From positions 1-49,009 of the forward strand of contig DATEHZ010000131.1 of the NCBI GenBank assembly GCA_035279385.1: a stretch of DNA of 49,009 nucleotides, given 5' to 3'. Both the position numbers and the translations under genes were made by a program. Below the pieces are notes generated by a model. That model saw nothing but the letters and a program-made list of their open reading frames with translations, had not been told where the DNA came from and made no database searches. Below are positions 1 to 7,678 of the stretch, one piece after another (position 1 is the first letter of the stretch; the number at the start of each line of letters is the position of its first letter). The stretch is from DATGJX01 sp035279385. GTDB lineage: Bacteria; Vulcanimicrobiota; Vulcanimicrobiia; Vulcanimicrobiales; Vulcanimicrobiaceae.

Positions 1-890
1 GCGACCGGATCGCGAAGTGCCGTCAGAATGCGCTTTGCAATCTCGCCGAGTTGATCTTCGCGTTCGAACGAGGTCACGAGCAGCGCAAATTCATCGCCGC
101 CGACGCGCCCCGCGGCTTCGTTCTTGCGCAGCACCGAACGCATGCGCGACGCGGCCTGCTGCAGGGCGGCATCGCCCAGCGCATGCCCGTAGGTGTCGTT
201 GAGTTCTTTGAAGCCGTCCAGATCGATGTACATGACGGCGAGCGAACCGCCGGTGCGCGCCGCGGCCGATACGGCCATCGCCATCTGCTCCATCATCGCC
301 GCGCGGTTGAACAGGCCCGTGAGATGATCGGTAACGATGCGGCTGGTGATGTCGCGCTCGCGCTGAAGATTCTCGAGCAGCCGCGTCACGATGCGCTGGA
401 AAAACTTCAGATAGCCGGATTCTTCTTCGGTCAGCGGTCCGTGGCGGCGCTCTTTCCAGGCGACCAGCAGCATGTAGCGCTTGCCGGAATGCTGCACCGG
501 CATGACGAGAATCGAACGCAGCGGGACGGCGGTAACGAGCGGATGCGCGCCCCAGATGGCATCGAGATCCGTGTCGCCGACCAAAAGCGGCTCGGTGAGT
601 TCCGCGGTGATCGCGCCCAACGCATAGTCGGATGCGTAGTTCGCCAAATCCAAAACGGCCGTTGCATCCGAGGACCCGGCAGAGAGAAAGGTACGCTCGC
701 CGACCGAATACAGCTCCGCATACTCGGCCTGAAGCGCGGCAGTCGCGTCACCCAAGAGCGCATGAAGCTGATTATCGCTGGTGAAATGCTCGCCCAGCGA
801 GAGGTCCCACACCGCTTGGAGGCGGTGCTGATGAGTGCGCAGGAGAGGAGCCGAAATTTCGTCCGCGCCGCGCACCCCGTGCTGTTTCAA
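1..890 (-). CDS. Diguanylate cyclase (GAF-like sensor + GGDEF), 3' end cut by window edge
   Basis: Enzyme that would make cyclic di-GMP from two GTP. The minus-strand frame reads without a stop from position 890 to the left edge, so the C-terminus is missing. The first ~160 residues look like a GAF-type sensor: a helix around THQHRLQAVWDL, then a hydrophobic core around LRSILVMPV. The cyclase domain follows, with DHLTGLFNR, MYIDLDGFKELNDTYGHALG and an intact signature RVGGDEFA, so it should be active. I chose a TTG start at 888-890 because an in-frame stop lies two codons upstream and AAGGAG sits about 10 bases before it. No membrane segment is seen, so it is probably cytoplasmic. It lies just downstream of the flagellar sigma gene in the same direction, which fits a role in motility control (inference). 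Confidence 0.88.
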   Translation of the reverse strand, partial: MKQHGVRGADEISAPLLRTHQHRLQAVWDLSLGEHFTSDNQLHALLGDATAALQAEYAELYSVGERTFLSAGSSDATAVLDLANYASDYALGAITAELTEPLLVGDTDLDAIWGAHPLVTAVPLRSILVMPVQHSGKRYMLLVAWKERRHGPLTEEESGYLKFFQRIVTRLLENLQRERDITSRIVTDHLTGLFNRAAMMEQMAMAVSAAARTGGSLAVMYIDLDGFKELNDTYGHALGDAALQQAASRMRSVLRKNEAAGRVGGDEFALLVTSFEREDQLGEIAKRILTALRDPV

Positions 891-989
891 CGGCTACTGG
901 CTCCTTATTAAAACCAAGGGGCTGGCTCAAAACCTATTTTTGGCCCGACAGGGTAGGCCTTCCTGGGCACGGTTCTGGGCCGAATGGCC

Positions 990-1250
990 CTAATCTACGC
1001 GATAACTGCCGCTTATGTCGATTCTTAGCTCTTGACCGCCGATGCGGATGCCGCGCACGTGATGGTCCCAAAACGTCAGCACGCGGATCGCGACGGGCCG
1101 CAGCGTTGCGATGAGCGCTCGCGCCCGCTGCGATGCCGCGATTGCGTCTTTCACCCAGCGGGGATGTTCGCGCGGAAGCGGCGGCGTCTCGAATTCGTCG
1201 TCCGGCAGCAGCGGCAGAATTGCGCCGCCGAGCGGCTCAATGCGCGCCAT
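990..1250 (-). CDS. Hypothetical protein translationally coupled to the FliA-type sigma factor
   Basis: An 86-residue protein with no family I recognise. Its ATG lies 14 bases inside the 3' end of the sigma-factor gene, a typical translational-coupling overlap, and this is the main reason to believe it is real. The N-terminal half is rich in proline and acidic residues (LPLLPDDEFETPPLPREHP). The middle is a basic amphipathic helix (VKDAIAASQRARALIATLRP). The end, GIRIGGQELRIDISGSYRVD, looks like two beta strands. It has no signal peptide or membrane segment. It could be a small flagellar regulator or chaperone by position only. Confidence 0.55.
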   Translation of the reverse strand: MARIEPLGGAILPLLPDDEFETPPLPREHPRWVKDAIAASQRARALIATLRPVAIRVLTFWDHHVRGIRIGGQELRIDISGSYRVD

Positions 1251-1905
1251 GCAGCACCTTACGCAAGTTCTTCATCGCCGCCTGATGCAGCTGCGAAGCG
1301 CGCTGCGGCGAGATCGCGAGCGCTTCGCCGATTTGATGCAGCGACTTGCCGCGAAAATAATGCAGCGCGACGACGTGCCGCTGACGCGGCGAAAGACGGT
1401 GCAGCGCCGCGCGAACGCACGCGCGCTCGTCGCTCGCTGCGGCAATCGCGCCGGGGTCCGCCTCCCAATCGACCGATACGCGCTCGCCCATCGGCAGCTT
1501 CTCGTCGAGCGAGAGCGGCGTATACCGATGCGCGTGCATCACCGCGCGGCGCAGCGCCGGGCGGCGCTCCTCCATCTGCTGCTGTGTGGGCATCTCGCCG
1601 AGTTGCGTGGCAAGCGCGTAGCGTTCGCGATCCGCTTCGCGCACTTCGCGGCGCACGCGTTCGGAGACGGGATCGATTTTGCGCAAGCCGTTGAGCATCG
1701 CGCCGGAGATGAGGCGAGCCGCGTAGTGGGCGAGCGACGTGCCGCGCGATGCGTCGAAGGAATCGACCGCGCGGATCAACCCCAAACTGCCTTCGCCGAC
1801 GAGATCGTCGACGTCGCTGCCGGGAATGAGCCGGTGCACGCGTCGCGCGATTTTCTTGACCAGCGGAAAGAGATCGCGAATCTGCGCTTCACGATCGTGC
1901 GTCAT
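1237..1905 (-). CDS. fliA: RNA polymerase sigma factor, FliA/WhiG (sigma-28) type
   Basis: A 222-residue sigma-70 family factor of the flagellar/sporulation class, which directs RNA polymerase to late flagellar promoters in organisms where it is characterised. Region 2 is visible near residues 10-70 (LFPLVKKIARRVHRLIPGSDVDDLVGEGSLGL, split here as one domain). Region 3 follows with EMPTQQQMEERRP. Region 4 ends the protein with RLSPRQRHVVALHYFRGKSL and a helix-turn-helix, HQIGEALAISPQRASQLH. Region 1.1 is absent, as expected for group 3 factors, and the length is usual for FliA. Its ATG overlaps the stop of a 48-residue upstream gene by two bases. The rod genes further upstream in the same direction support a flagellar role. 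Confidence 0.9.
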   Translation of the reverse strand: MTHDREAQIRDLFPLVKKIARRVHRLIPGSDVDDLVGEGSLGLIRAVDSFDASRGTSLAHYAARLISGAMLNGLRKIDPVSERVRREVREADRERYALATQLGEMPTQQQMEERRPALRRAVMHAHRYTPLSLDEKLPMGERVSVDWEADPGAIAAASDERACVRAALHRLSPRQRHVVALHYFRGKSLHQIGEALAISPQRASQLHQAAMKNLRKVLHGAH

Positions 1906-2048
1906 CGCTCGAGCGCCTGCGCAAGGATCTCGCCGAACGATTGCGTCACGATCTCGCCGTACTCCCCGAAGGCCGCTTCGAGCGGCCGCAGCAGCGGCTC
2001 GAGCAGCAGCGCTTCGAACTGCGCGTGCACGCGATCAATACGATCCAT
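1902..2048 (-). CDS. Tiny protein resembling the FlgJ rod-binding domain
   Basis: A 48-residue gene. It starts at ATG 2046-2048 and its TGA overlaps the ATG of the sigma-factor gene (ATGA type), so the two are probably translated together. The protein starts MDRIDRVHAQFEALLLEPLL and ends with ILAQALER. The pattern FEALLLEPLLRPLE, a short gap, then an amphipathic helix ending in AQ-L resembles the small rod-binding domain of FlgJ (typically FEALFL-QLLK ... YRSMLDQQLAQ-L). That family caps or assembles the flagellar rod in the periplasm. The match is by eye over a short length. The position between rod genes and fliA supports it. It could instead be an unrelated helical regulator. Confidence 0.5.
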   Translation of the reverse strand: MDRIDRVHAQFEALLLEPLLRPLEAAFGEYGEIVTQSFGEILAQALER

Positions 2049-2130
2049 GCCGGAACCCTATCACGCGATTGTTGCCGCCACGTCAACAAGCCGTTGCGCA
2101 AAAGAACGCTTACAGCGCAGCCACCCCAAC

Positions 2131-2326
2131 CTCGTCATCCTGAGCCTGTCGAAGGACGTGGTTCGACAAGCTCACCATGACGAGTCAAAACGAAATGCCG
2201 CAGCCGCGACAACAACCCCTCGTCATCCTGAGCCTGTCGAAGGACGTGGCTCGACAAGCTCACCATGACGAGTTGAAGTGAAATGCCGCAGGCCGCGCAC
2301 AACGACCTCGTCATCTGAGCTTGTCG
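2131..2326. repeat. 88-bp tandem repeat (about 2.2 copies) with internal hairpins
   Basis: Copies start at 2131, 2219 and 2307, exactly 88 bases apart. Each full copy begins with a 54-base imperfect palindrome. One arm is CGTCATCCTGAGCCTGTCG and the other is CGACAAGCTCACCATGACG, with a short loop around GGACGTGG. A less conserved spacer containing GAAATGCCGCAG follows. The third copy is truncated and degenerate. The same core sequence appears at 9824-9848 and 9991-10010. This looks like a REP/MITE-type intergenic element. It occupies the gap upstream of the sigma-factor mini-operon. Confidence 0.85.
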
Positions 2327-2342
2327 TCAAAACGTGAAAGAG

Positions 2343-2425
2343 TTAGGAGCGTTGCAAGTTGTCCGCTATCCGCATCATCTCGTCTGCGGCTTGCACCCCT
2401 TTAGCAGTTCACATAAAACGCAAAT
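2343..2425 (-). pseudogene. Decayed second copy of the flgG 3' end
   Basis: On the minus strand, positions 2398 down to 2343 encode KGVQAADEMMRIADNLQR plus Ser and a stop. This is the same C-terminal peptide as the intact flgG at 2928-3656. The DNA of the two copies differs mainly at third codon positions, so this is not a recent exact duplication. It is either an ancient paralogue or an end imported from a related strain. Upstream of Lys the frame is broken by small insertions and deletions, although TTATG...AAC...AAA still aligns with the Tyr-Glu-Ala-Asn-Ala-Lys codons. No promoter or start belongs to it. Confidence 0.75.
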
Positions 2426-2465
2426 CCGTGAGGGAGTCCGCTCCTTTCGCGCAGTACAGCCGGAC

Positions 2466-2921
2466 ATGCATAAAACCGTCGCCGCCCTAGTGCTGTTTAC
2501 GATATCCGTAACGCCGGCCGTTTCAGCATCGCAAGGAGACGTTAACACCATTCGATCGTTACGGCTTGAGAACAACCGCGCGATTGAGTCACACAATGTT
2601 AGGCTCATGCAAAGCGCATGGACTCCGACGATTCGGCTGATTGTGAGCAACGGTACCGTCTATTCAGGAGCCGGTCCTCTTGCGGCAAGCTATTCAAGCA
2701 CGGAGTTCAAAGATCCCAATTTTATCGTCTACGACCGCCGTCCGATCAGCATCACGATCAGTGCTGACGGCAGGGGTGCCGCCGAATACGGAACGTGGAA
2801 TGCGCTCTATAAAACGCCGAAACACAATCGCTCCGGAACGTATCTCGCGTCGTGGAGAAAATTCGGCGCCGTGTGGAAAGTCGTATATGAGGCATACGTA
2901 ACGCTCGATTCGAAGCGATGA
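2466..2921 (+). CDS. Secreted SnoaL/DUF4440-like (NTF2 fold) protein
   Basis: A 151-residue protein with an N-terminal signal peptide, MHKTVAALVLFTISVTPAVSAS. The mature part begins with a helix around VNTIRSLRLENNRAIESHN. It continues with strands containing GTVYSGAGPL, the typical late SnoaL segment GRGAAEYGTWNA, and a closing strand pair, GTYLASWRKFGAVWKVVYEAYV. That layout matches small NTF2-fold proteins of the SnoaL/DUF4440 type, whose activity varies and cannot be named here. I chose the ATG at 2466 over the in-frame upstream start because it begins a clean signal peptide. The gene is visibly lower in GC than its neighbours, runs against them, and is bordered by flgG 3'-end sequence on both sides, so recent acquisition is likely. 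Confidence 0.7.
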   Translation: MHKTVAALVLFTISVTPAVSASQGDVNTIRSLRLENNRAIESHNVRLMQSAWTPTIRLIVSNGTVYSGAGPLAASYSSTEFKDPNFIVYDRRPISITISADGRGAAEYGTWNALYKTPKHNRSGTYLASWRKFGAVWKVVYEAYVTLDSKR

Positions 2922-2927
2922 CGGTCT

Positions 2928-3656
2928 CTAACCTCGCTGTAAATTATCCGCAATCCGCATCATCTCATCCGCCGCCTGAACGCCTTTGGCGTTCGCTTCA
3001 TAAGCGCGCTGGGCGGCCAGGATCTGCATCATCGCTTCGATGATGGTGACGTTCGATCGCTCGAGCATGCCGAACTTGACGGCCGGTCCGCCCGTCGAGC
3101 CGGGATCGATGCGATGCGGTTTGCCGGATGCGTGCGTTGCAAAGAACAGGGTTCCGCCGGCGGAGTGCAGATACTCCGGCGCGGCAAACTCCGCGAGCCG
3201 GATGCGCCCGCACGCTTTTTTGCCTTTTGCCGTCGTCACGGTCACCGTGCCGTCTTCCGAAACGTTCGCGGAGAGCGCGTCGCCGGGGATGCGGACGCCT
3301 TCCAGATGCCAGCCTTGCGCGTTGCGCAGCGTACCGTCCGCGGCACGCGCGAATTCACCGTCTCGCGTGTAGGCGCGGCGGCCGCGATCGTCCGTAATTG
3401 CGAAGAATCCCGGTCCGTCGATTGCGAGATCGAACGGGCCGCCGCTGCGCATCAGTTTGCCTTGCGTGAACACCGTGTGCGTGCCGATCGCGGCGGTGCC
3501 CAGGCTGCCGCCGTCCGGACCGGCAACGTCGGTGAAGCTCGCGGCCGCGCCTTTGAAGCCCGCCACGTCGGCGTTCGAAAGATTCTCGGAGATGATCTCC
3601 AGGTTTTGCTGCTGTGCCGCCATGCCGCTCGCGGCTGCGTATAATGCTCTATTCAT
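2928..3656 (-). CDS. flgG: Flagellar basal-body rod protein FlgG
   Basis: A 242-residue axial protein of the FlgF/FlgG/FlgE family that builds the distal rod. The N-terminal family motif MNRALYAAASGMAAQQQNLE is followed by IISENLSNADVAGFK. The middle contains GPFDLAIDGPGFFAI and AYTRDGEF, typical of FlgG. The C-terminal helix NVTIIEAMMQILAAQRAYEA, then QAADEMMRIADNLQR, forms the coiled rod core. The upstream flgF-like gene ends two bases before this ATG, so they are one operon. It is slightly shorter than the usual ~260 residues. A broken copy of its last codons lies about 0.5 kb away, beyond an inserted gene. Confidence 0.92.
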   Translation of the reverse strand: MNRALYAAASGMAAQQQNLEIISENLSNADVAGFKGAAASFTDVAGPDGGSLGTAAIGTHTVFTQGKLMRSGGPFDLAIDGPGFFAITDDRGRRAYTRDGEFARAADGTLRNAQGWHLEGVRIPGDALSANVSEDGTVTVTTAKGKKACGRIRLAEFAAPEYLHSAGGTLFFATHASGKPHRIDPGSTGGPAVKFGMLERSNVTIIEAMMQILAAQRAYEANAKGVQAADEMMRIADNLQRG

Positions 3657-3658
3657 CG

Positions 3659-4261
3659 TTACTTGATCTGCGCGACTTGCGTGTTCGCGCGTTCGCGCGT
3701 CTGGTCGATTGCGGAGAGCACCTTTTGCGCGGCTTCGAACGAGCGCTGCGCGGTGAGCACGTCGATCATCTCGCCGATGGCATCGACGTTGGAGCCCTCC
3801 AAAAATCCGGTGCGCACGCTCGAACCGTCCGGGACGGCGATGCGATTGAGCATCACGCCGTTACGGGAGACCGTGCCGTCCGCGGCGATCGACGCGCCGT
3901 CGGGAACGCAGAGCGGTCCACGTGCGCCGAGCAGCACGCGCCCCGCGTCGTCGACCAGACGATCGAAACGGTCGCGCGTGAAGGCGCCGCTGCGCGTGGC
4001 AAAGACGCGTCCGCCCGCGTCGCGCACGCGGAACGAGCCGCTGCCCACGATTGCAAGGTCGAACGCGCGCCCCGTTCGGCGCAGCGGGCCTTGCCCGGTG
4101 CTTCGGGCGCGCCGTATGACCACGCCCTGTGCGGTCAAAAACCCGCGCGCGTCGCTCCGGCGAAATCCGTCCGTCGAGCCGTTTGCGAGATTCTCCGCCG
4201 CCAGGTCCAGGCGCGTCCGCGCTGCGTTCATGGCACTCGCCGCCCATCCGATACTGTCCAT
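3659..4261 (-). CDS. flgF: Flagellar rod protein, FlgF/FlgG family (short form)
   Basis: A 200-residue rod protein. I chose the ATG at 4259-4261, although the frame is open further upstream, because the family's conserved N-terminus starts there: MDSIGWAASAMNAARTRLDL, then AAENLANGSTDGFRR. Other family segments are FDLAIVGSGSFRV, ATRSGAFTRD and the C-terminal LEGSNVDAIGEMIDVLTAQR. It is clearly shorter than typical FlgF (~250), mainly in the middle domain. It is the first gene of the minus-strand rod operon and is followed after two bases by flgG. It belongs to the FlgF/FlgG family for certain; FlgF is inferred from order and divergence. Confidence 0.82.
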   Translation of the reverse strand: MDSIGWAASAMNAARTRLDLAAENLANGSTDGFRRSDARGFLTAQGVVIRRARSTGQGPLRRTGRAFDLAIVGSGSFRVRDAGGRVFATRSGAFTRDRFDRLVDDAGRVLLGARGPLCVPDGASIAADGTVSRNGVMLNRIAVPDGSSVRTGFLEGSNVDAIGEMIDVLTAQRSFEAAQKVLSAIDQTRERANTQVAQIK

Positions 4262-4305
4262 GCGCGCATGATAGCGGCCGGTCGTGACCGAAGTTTTACC
4301 GCCGT

Positions 4306-4674
4306 ATGACGACGCTTCGTAGGGCCGGCGTTCTGGTGGCGCTGGCATGCACGCTTGCGGGATGCGCGCACACCACTCCGGCAAACGTCAGTCCGGCGGT
4401 TGCCAAAGAACAAGACGCCGTGGCCCCGCTGAAGACCAAGTACAAGGACGTGATCACGGGCGTCCAGGTGAAGGATCGCACGCTGGTCGTGTACGTCGAA
4501 CCCAACGCGATGTATTCGATGGACGAGGATGCGGAAGCGGCGATGAAAGCCGATGCGCTGGGCCGCTGGAAAAAAGTCTGGGCAGGCGCGCATCCGCACG
4601 AGCACGGGGCCGTGCACCTGGTCGTGAGCGATTACTTCGGCAGAGAAATTTCCAGAAGTTCGGCGACGATCTGA
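4306..4674 (+). CDS. Small predicted lipoprotein
   Basis: A 122-residue protein with a lipoprotein signal peptide, MTTLRRAGVLVALACTLAGC, where LAGC is the lipobox, so it should be processed by Lgt and LspA (both encoded in this window). The mature part has a strand-rich segment, VITGVQVKDRTLVVYVEPNA, then a helix (DEDAEAAMKADALGRWKKVW) and a strand, AVHLVVSDYFGREI. I recognise no family. It is divergent from the rod operon, with 44 bases between the start codons, and is followed by the glycosyltransferase gene three bases later, so those two may be co-transcribed. Confidence 0.72.
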   Translation: MTTLRRAGVLVALACTLAGCAHTTPANVSPAVAKEQDAVAPLKTKYKDVITGVQVKDRTLVVYVEPNAMYSMDEDAEAAMKADALGRWKKVWAGAHPHEHGAVHLVVSDYFGREISRSSATI

Positions 4675-4677
4675 CGC

Positions 4678-6201
4678 GTGAGCCGTAAAGACACGCTGGC
4701 CGCGCTCGGGTGGTCGCTGCTCTCGTTCGTCTTGTGCGCCATCCGGTATTGGTATCCGGCGCAGCGCTATTTCGACGAGATCTATTATCCGCGCTCGGCG
4801 GTCGAGTATTTGACGTGGGCGCCGCAGTACGAGTGGACGCATCCGCCGCTGACCAAACTGCTCATCGCGCTCTCGATGCTGATCTTCGGCGGCGCGCACG
4901 CGGGCGATACCGGATACGGCTGGCGCTTTTTGAATCTCGTCGTCGGCGCGGCGATCGTGTTCCTCGTGTACGTGTTCGCACGGCGCGTTACGAGTTCGAG
5001 CGTCTTTGCGTCGATTGCCGCGGCGCTCGTGGTCTTCGACGGCTTCCATTTCACGCAGTCGCGCATCGCTACGCCGGAGATTACGGTAGCGTTTTTCGCG
5101 CTGCTGATTCTGTACGCGTTTTACCGGTATTGGGAGCGGGTCGCGCAGCAGCCGCAGGCGGCGACGCCGCGCTGGACGCTGCTGCTCTCGGGCGCCGCGC
5201 TGAGCATCGGCATCGGCGCAGGCGTTGCGTTCGGCATCGTCGGCGCGCTCGCACATCAATCGCACGCAGCCGTGCTGCTGATGTGGTCGATGGTGACGCT
5301 CGCACTCTACGCGGCGTTCCGATTGTCGCTGCGACCGCGCCCCGTCGCGCTGGGATGGCTGTGGCTCACGGCAATCGCGTGCGGCCTGGGTGCGGCGGCA
5401 AAGTGGAACACCCTCTTCGATCTCGTGCTGGTCATCGCGTTCGCATTTGGAATCGTCATCTTGCCCAAGCCCAAGTGGCGGCTTCCGCTCGACGCGTTCG
5501 TTGCAATCGTGCTATCGACGACGATAGCGCTCTATCTCGCCTCGTACATTCCGTTCTTTTTGACGGCTCATCCGGCGACGTTCGAAACGGGCCACGACCT
5601 GAGCGCGATGATGGACCTGCAGTGGCAGATGTTCACCTACCACGACGTCACCGTGACGCACAACGCGCCGCATCCGTACAGTTCGAAATGGTGGGAATGG
5701 CCGCTGCTCTACCAGCCCGTCGCGTACTGGTATGCGGACATGCGCACCGGTGCGAATCTGAGCAATCCGAACGCGTGCTGCGTGGTCGAGATTCTCTCGC
5801 TGCCGAATCCGATCACGTGGTGGTTCGGACTGCTGAGCATTCCGCTGCTGGGTGTGCTCGCCTGGACGCGGCGCAACAAGGCCTATCTGCTGCTCTTCGT
5901 GGCGTATTTCGCGCAGTGGCTGCCGTGGATCGCCTCGCCGCGCATGCTCTTCGAGTATCATTTCTTTCCGAACGACGCCGTCATCATGATCGCGGACGCG
6001 ATCGCGCTCCAGTGGATTTGGGAACGCGCGCAGGGCTCCATGGAGCACCGGCAGCTTGCCAAATGGGGCATCGGCGTCTTCCTGGCCCTGACCCTCGTGC
6101 TCTTCGCGTACTTCTATCCCATTCTGGCGGCCGACCCGATATCGTACTCGGCCCTCCAGGACCGGATGTGGTTCCACCACTGGATCATCGGGCCGGGGTA
6201 G
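4678..6201 (+). CDS. PMT-family (GT39-like) membrane glycosyltransferase
   Basis: A 507-residue polytopic membrane protein of the protein O-mannosyltransferase / lipid-carrier-dependent glycosyltransferase group. The first external loop carries the family signature: YFDEIYYPRSAVEYLTW with the catalytic-type Asp-Glu pair, followed by EWTHPPLTKLLIAL. Many hydrophobic segments follow, e.g. FLNLVVGAAIVFLVYVFA and WGIGVFLALTLVLFAYFYP. A second loop holds DLQWQMFTYHDV and HPYSSKWWEWPLL, typical of PMT proteins. Members transfer a sugar from a polyprenyl-phosphate donor to a protein or envelope acceptor outside the membrane; the acceptor here is unknown. The start is GTG at 4678, three bases after the lipoprotein gene. 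Confidence 0.85.
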   Translation: MSRKDTLAALGWSLLSFVLCAIRYWYPAQRYFDEIYYPRSAVEYLTWAPQYEWTHPPLTKLLIALSMLIFGGAHAGDTGYGWRFLNLVVGAAIVFLVYVFARRVTSSSVFASIAAALVVFDGFHFTQSRIATPEITVAFFALLILYAFYRYWERVAQQPQAATPRWTLLLSGAALSIGIGAGVAFGIVGALAHQSHAAVLLMWSMVTLALYAAFRLSLRPRPVALGWLWLTAIACGLGAAAKWNTLFDLVLVIAFAFGIVILPKPKWRLPLDAFVAIVLSTTIALYLASYIPFFLTAHPATFETGHDLSAMMDLQWQMFTYHDVTVTHNAPHPYSSKWWEWPLLYQPVAYWYADMRTGANLSNPNACCVVEILSLPNPITWWFGLLSIPLLGVLAWTRRNKAYLLLFVAYFAQWLPWIASPRMLFEYHFFPNDAVIMIADAIALQWIWERAQGSMEHRQLAKWGIGVFLALTLVLFAYFYPILAADPISYSALQDRMWFHHWIIGPG

Positions 6202-6321
6202 CGGCAGGGGCCTCCTCGCCCGTATAGAACTTCCGGCCTAGGCCTTACTCGCTCGGCAGCATTCCCTCCATGATTGCCCTGCGCCGCGGCTACGCGCGCG
6301 TCGTTTCTTGGAGGTCTTGCA

Positions 6322-7635
6322 ATGCATGCTCTGCCTAGAACCGCCGCATTCTGTGCGATCGCACTTACGCTGGCCGCTTGCGGTGGCGCAGGTGCCGGTC
6401 CAGGCGGTTCGTCCGTCATCCCCGTTTCCAGCGCCCTGAGCGCGTCTTCCCACACGCTCTCGGTATCGCCCGCGCAGCTCCAATTCACCGGCACCGGGTC
6501 GGCGCTGAATCAAACCTTCGCCGCTTCGCAAAGCTCCGGCGGCTCGCTCGATGCAGTCTCGAGCGACACCACCGTCGCCACGGTCAGCCCGGGCTCCGCT
6601 CAAACCGCGGGCAGCGGCGGCACCAAATCCGCAACGTTCACCGTCACGCCGGTGGGCGCCGGCAGCGCTTCCATCACTGTCAGCGACAAAAAGGGTCTGA
6701 GCGCAACGGTTTCCGTCACGGTCACGCTGCCCACGCCGGCGCCGGCGGCTCCCGCCGTCATCGCACAGTATCCGATCGCCGGATCCAACGAGTCGTACGG
6801 CATCATCAACAATACCGACGGATCGGTGTGGTACACGCAGTGGTACACCGGCGCGGTCGGACGCATGGGCGCGACCGGCGGCAACACCGATTATCCGTTC
6901 ACCGGGACGCCGTACGGCATCGCGCTCGGATCCGACGGAAATTTCTGGGTTCCCGATCACGCGAACAATCGCATCGCGGTGATGGCGCCAACCGGCGCAC
7001 CGGCGGCGTCCTACGGATTGTCGTACACCCCGATGCAGATCGCGAAGGGTCCGGATAACAATCTGTGGTTCACCGCCGAAGACGGTACGTTCAATACCGG
7101 CTTTAGCGAGATCGTGCAGATTACGGCGTCCGGCTTCATGCAGACGTTCCCCACGAGCACCGCGGCGCAGACGGCGAAACGGTATGCATACGACATTGTC
7201 TCCGGACCGGATGGCCGCATGTGGTTCACCGAGGGTAATTACATCGGCGCAATTACGACGACGGGACTCATGACGGAGTATCCGATACCGTCGGGACGCA
7301 CCAGCAACTTCATCACCGCCGGTCCCGACGGCAACCTGTGGTTCACCGAAAACTACGGCAACTACGTCGGGAAGATCACGCCGAGCGGCGCGGTGAGCGA
7401 ATACGCCGTTCCGACGCTCTTTGCCGGGCCGTGGATGATCGCCGCAGGCAGAGACGGCGCGCTCTGGTTCACCGAAAGCGGCGGAACCGGGCAGATCGGG
7501 CGGGTGACGACCACCGGTGCCGTTACGGAGTATCCGATCGCGAACCTAACCGGTAATCCCGCATTACTTTCGGGCGCCGACGGCAATCTTTGGATCGCCT
7601 CGGCGAGCGGCGTGATGCTCGTCCTCTCGTACTAA
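6322..7635 (+). CDS. Vgb-like beta-propeller lipoprotein with N-terminal Ig-like (BIG) domain
   Basis: A 437-residue predicted lipoprotein starting MHALPRTAAFCAIALTLAAC, with LAAC as lipobox. I chose ATG 6322 because GGAGG lies about 8 bases upstream. Residues ~35-145 form an Ig/BIG-like domain (LSVSPAQLQFTGTG ... GSASITVSDKKGLSATVSV). The remainder is a propeller with repeated blades of the form GPDGNLWFTE-(N/G)-(Y)-IG-IT-(T/S)G--TEYP, six or more copies. This repeat is that of streptogramin B lyase (Vgb) and related propellers. True Vgb is cytoplasmic, so lyase activity is not implied; an extracellular binding or scaffold role is more likely. Length and blades appear intact. Confidence 0.85.
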   Translation: MHALPRTAAFCAIALTLAACGGAGAGPGGSSVIPVSSALSASSHTLSVSPAQLQFTGTGSALNQTFAASQSSGGSLDAVSSDTTVATVSPGSAQTAGSGGTKSATFTVTPVGAGSASITVSDKKGLSATVSVTVTLPTPAPAAPAVIAQYPIAGSNESYGIINNTDGSVWYTQWYTGAVGRMGATGGNTDYPFTGTPYGIALGSDGNFWVPDHANNRIAVMAPTGAPAASYGLSYTPMQIAKGPDNNLWFTAEDGTFNTGFSEIVQITASGFMQTFPTSTAAQTAKRYAYDIVSGPDGRMWFTEGNYIGAITTTGLMTEYPIPSGRTSNFITAGPDGNLWFTENYGNYVGKITPSGAVSEYAVPTLFAGPWMIAAGRDGALWFTESGGTGQIGRVTTTGAVTEYPIANLTGNPALLSGADGNLWIASASGVMLVLSY

Positions 7636-7678
7636 CAAGAAAAACAGCGCGCGTAACAACGAGCGCGGGTGCGGTTCT

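Noticed and set aside
893..989. Cyclic di-GMP riboswitch before the diguanylate cyclase gene
   Set aside because: The gap has small hairpins (GGGCCATTCGGCCC and a CAAAA/TTTTG stem) but not the conserved GEMM motifs.
2131..2326. Possible CRISPR array
   Set aside because: Only two full units with 88-base period; spacers are themselves similar and the repeat is a long palindrome; no cas genes.
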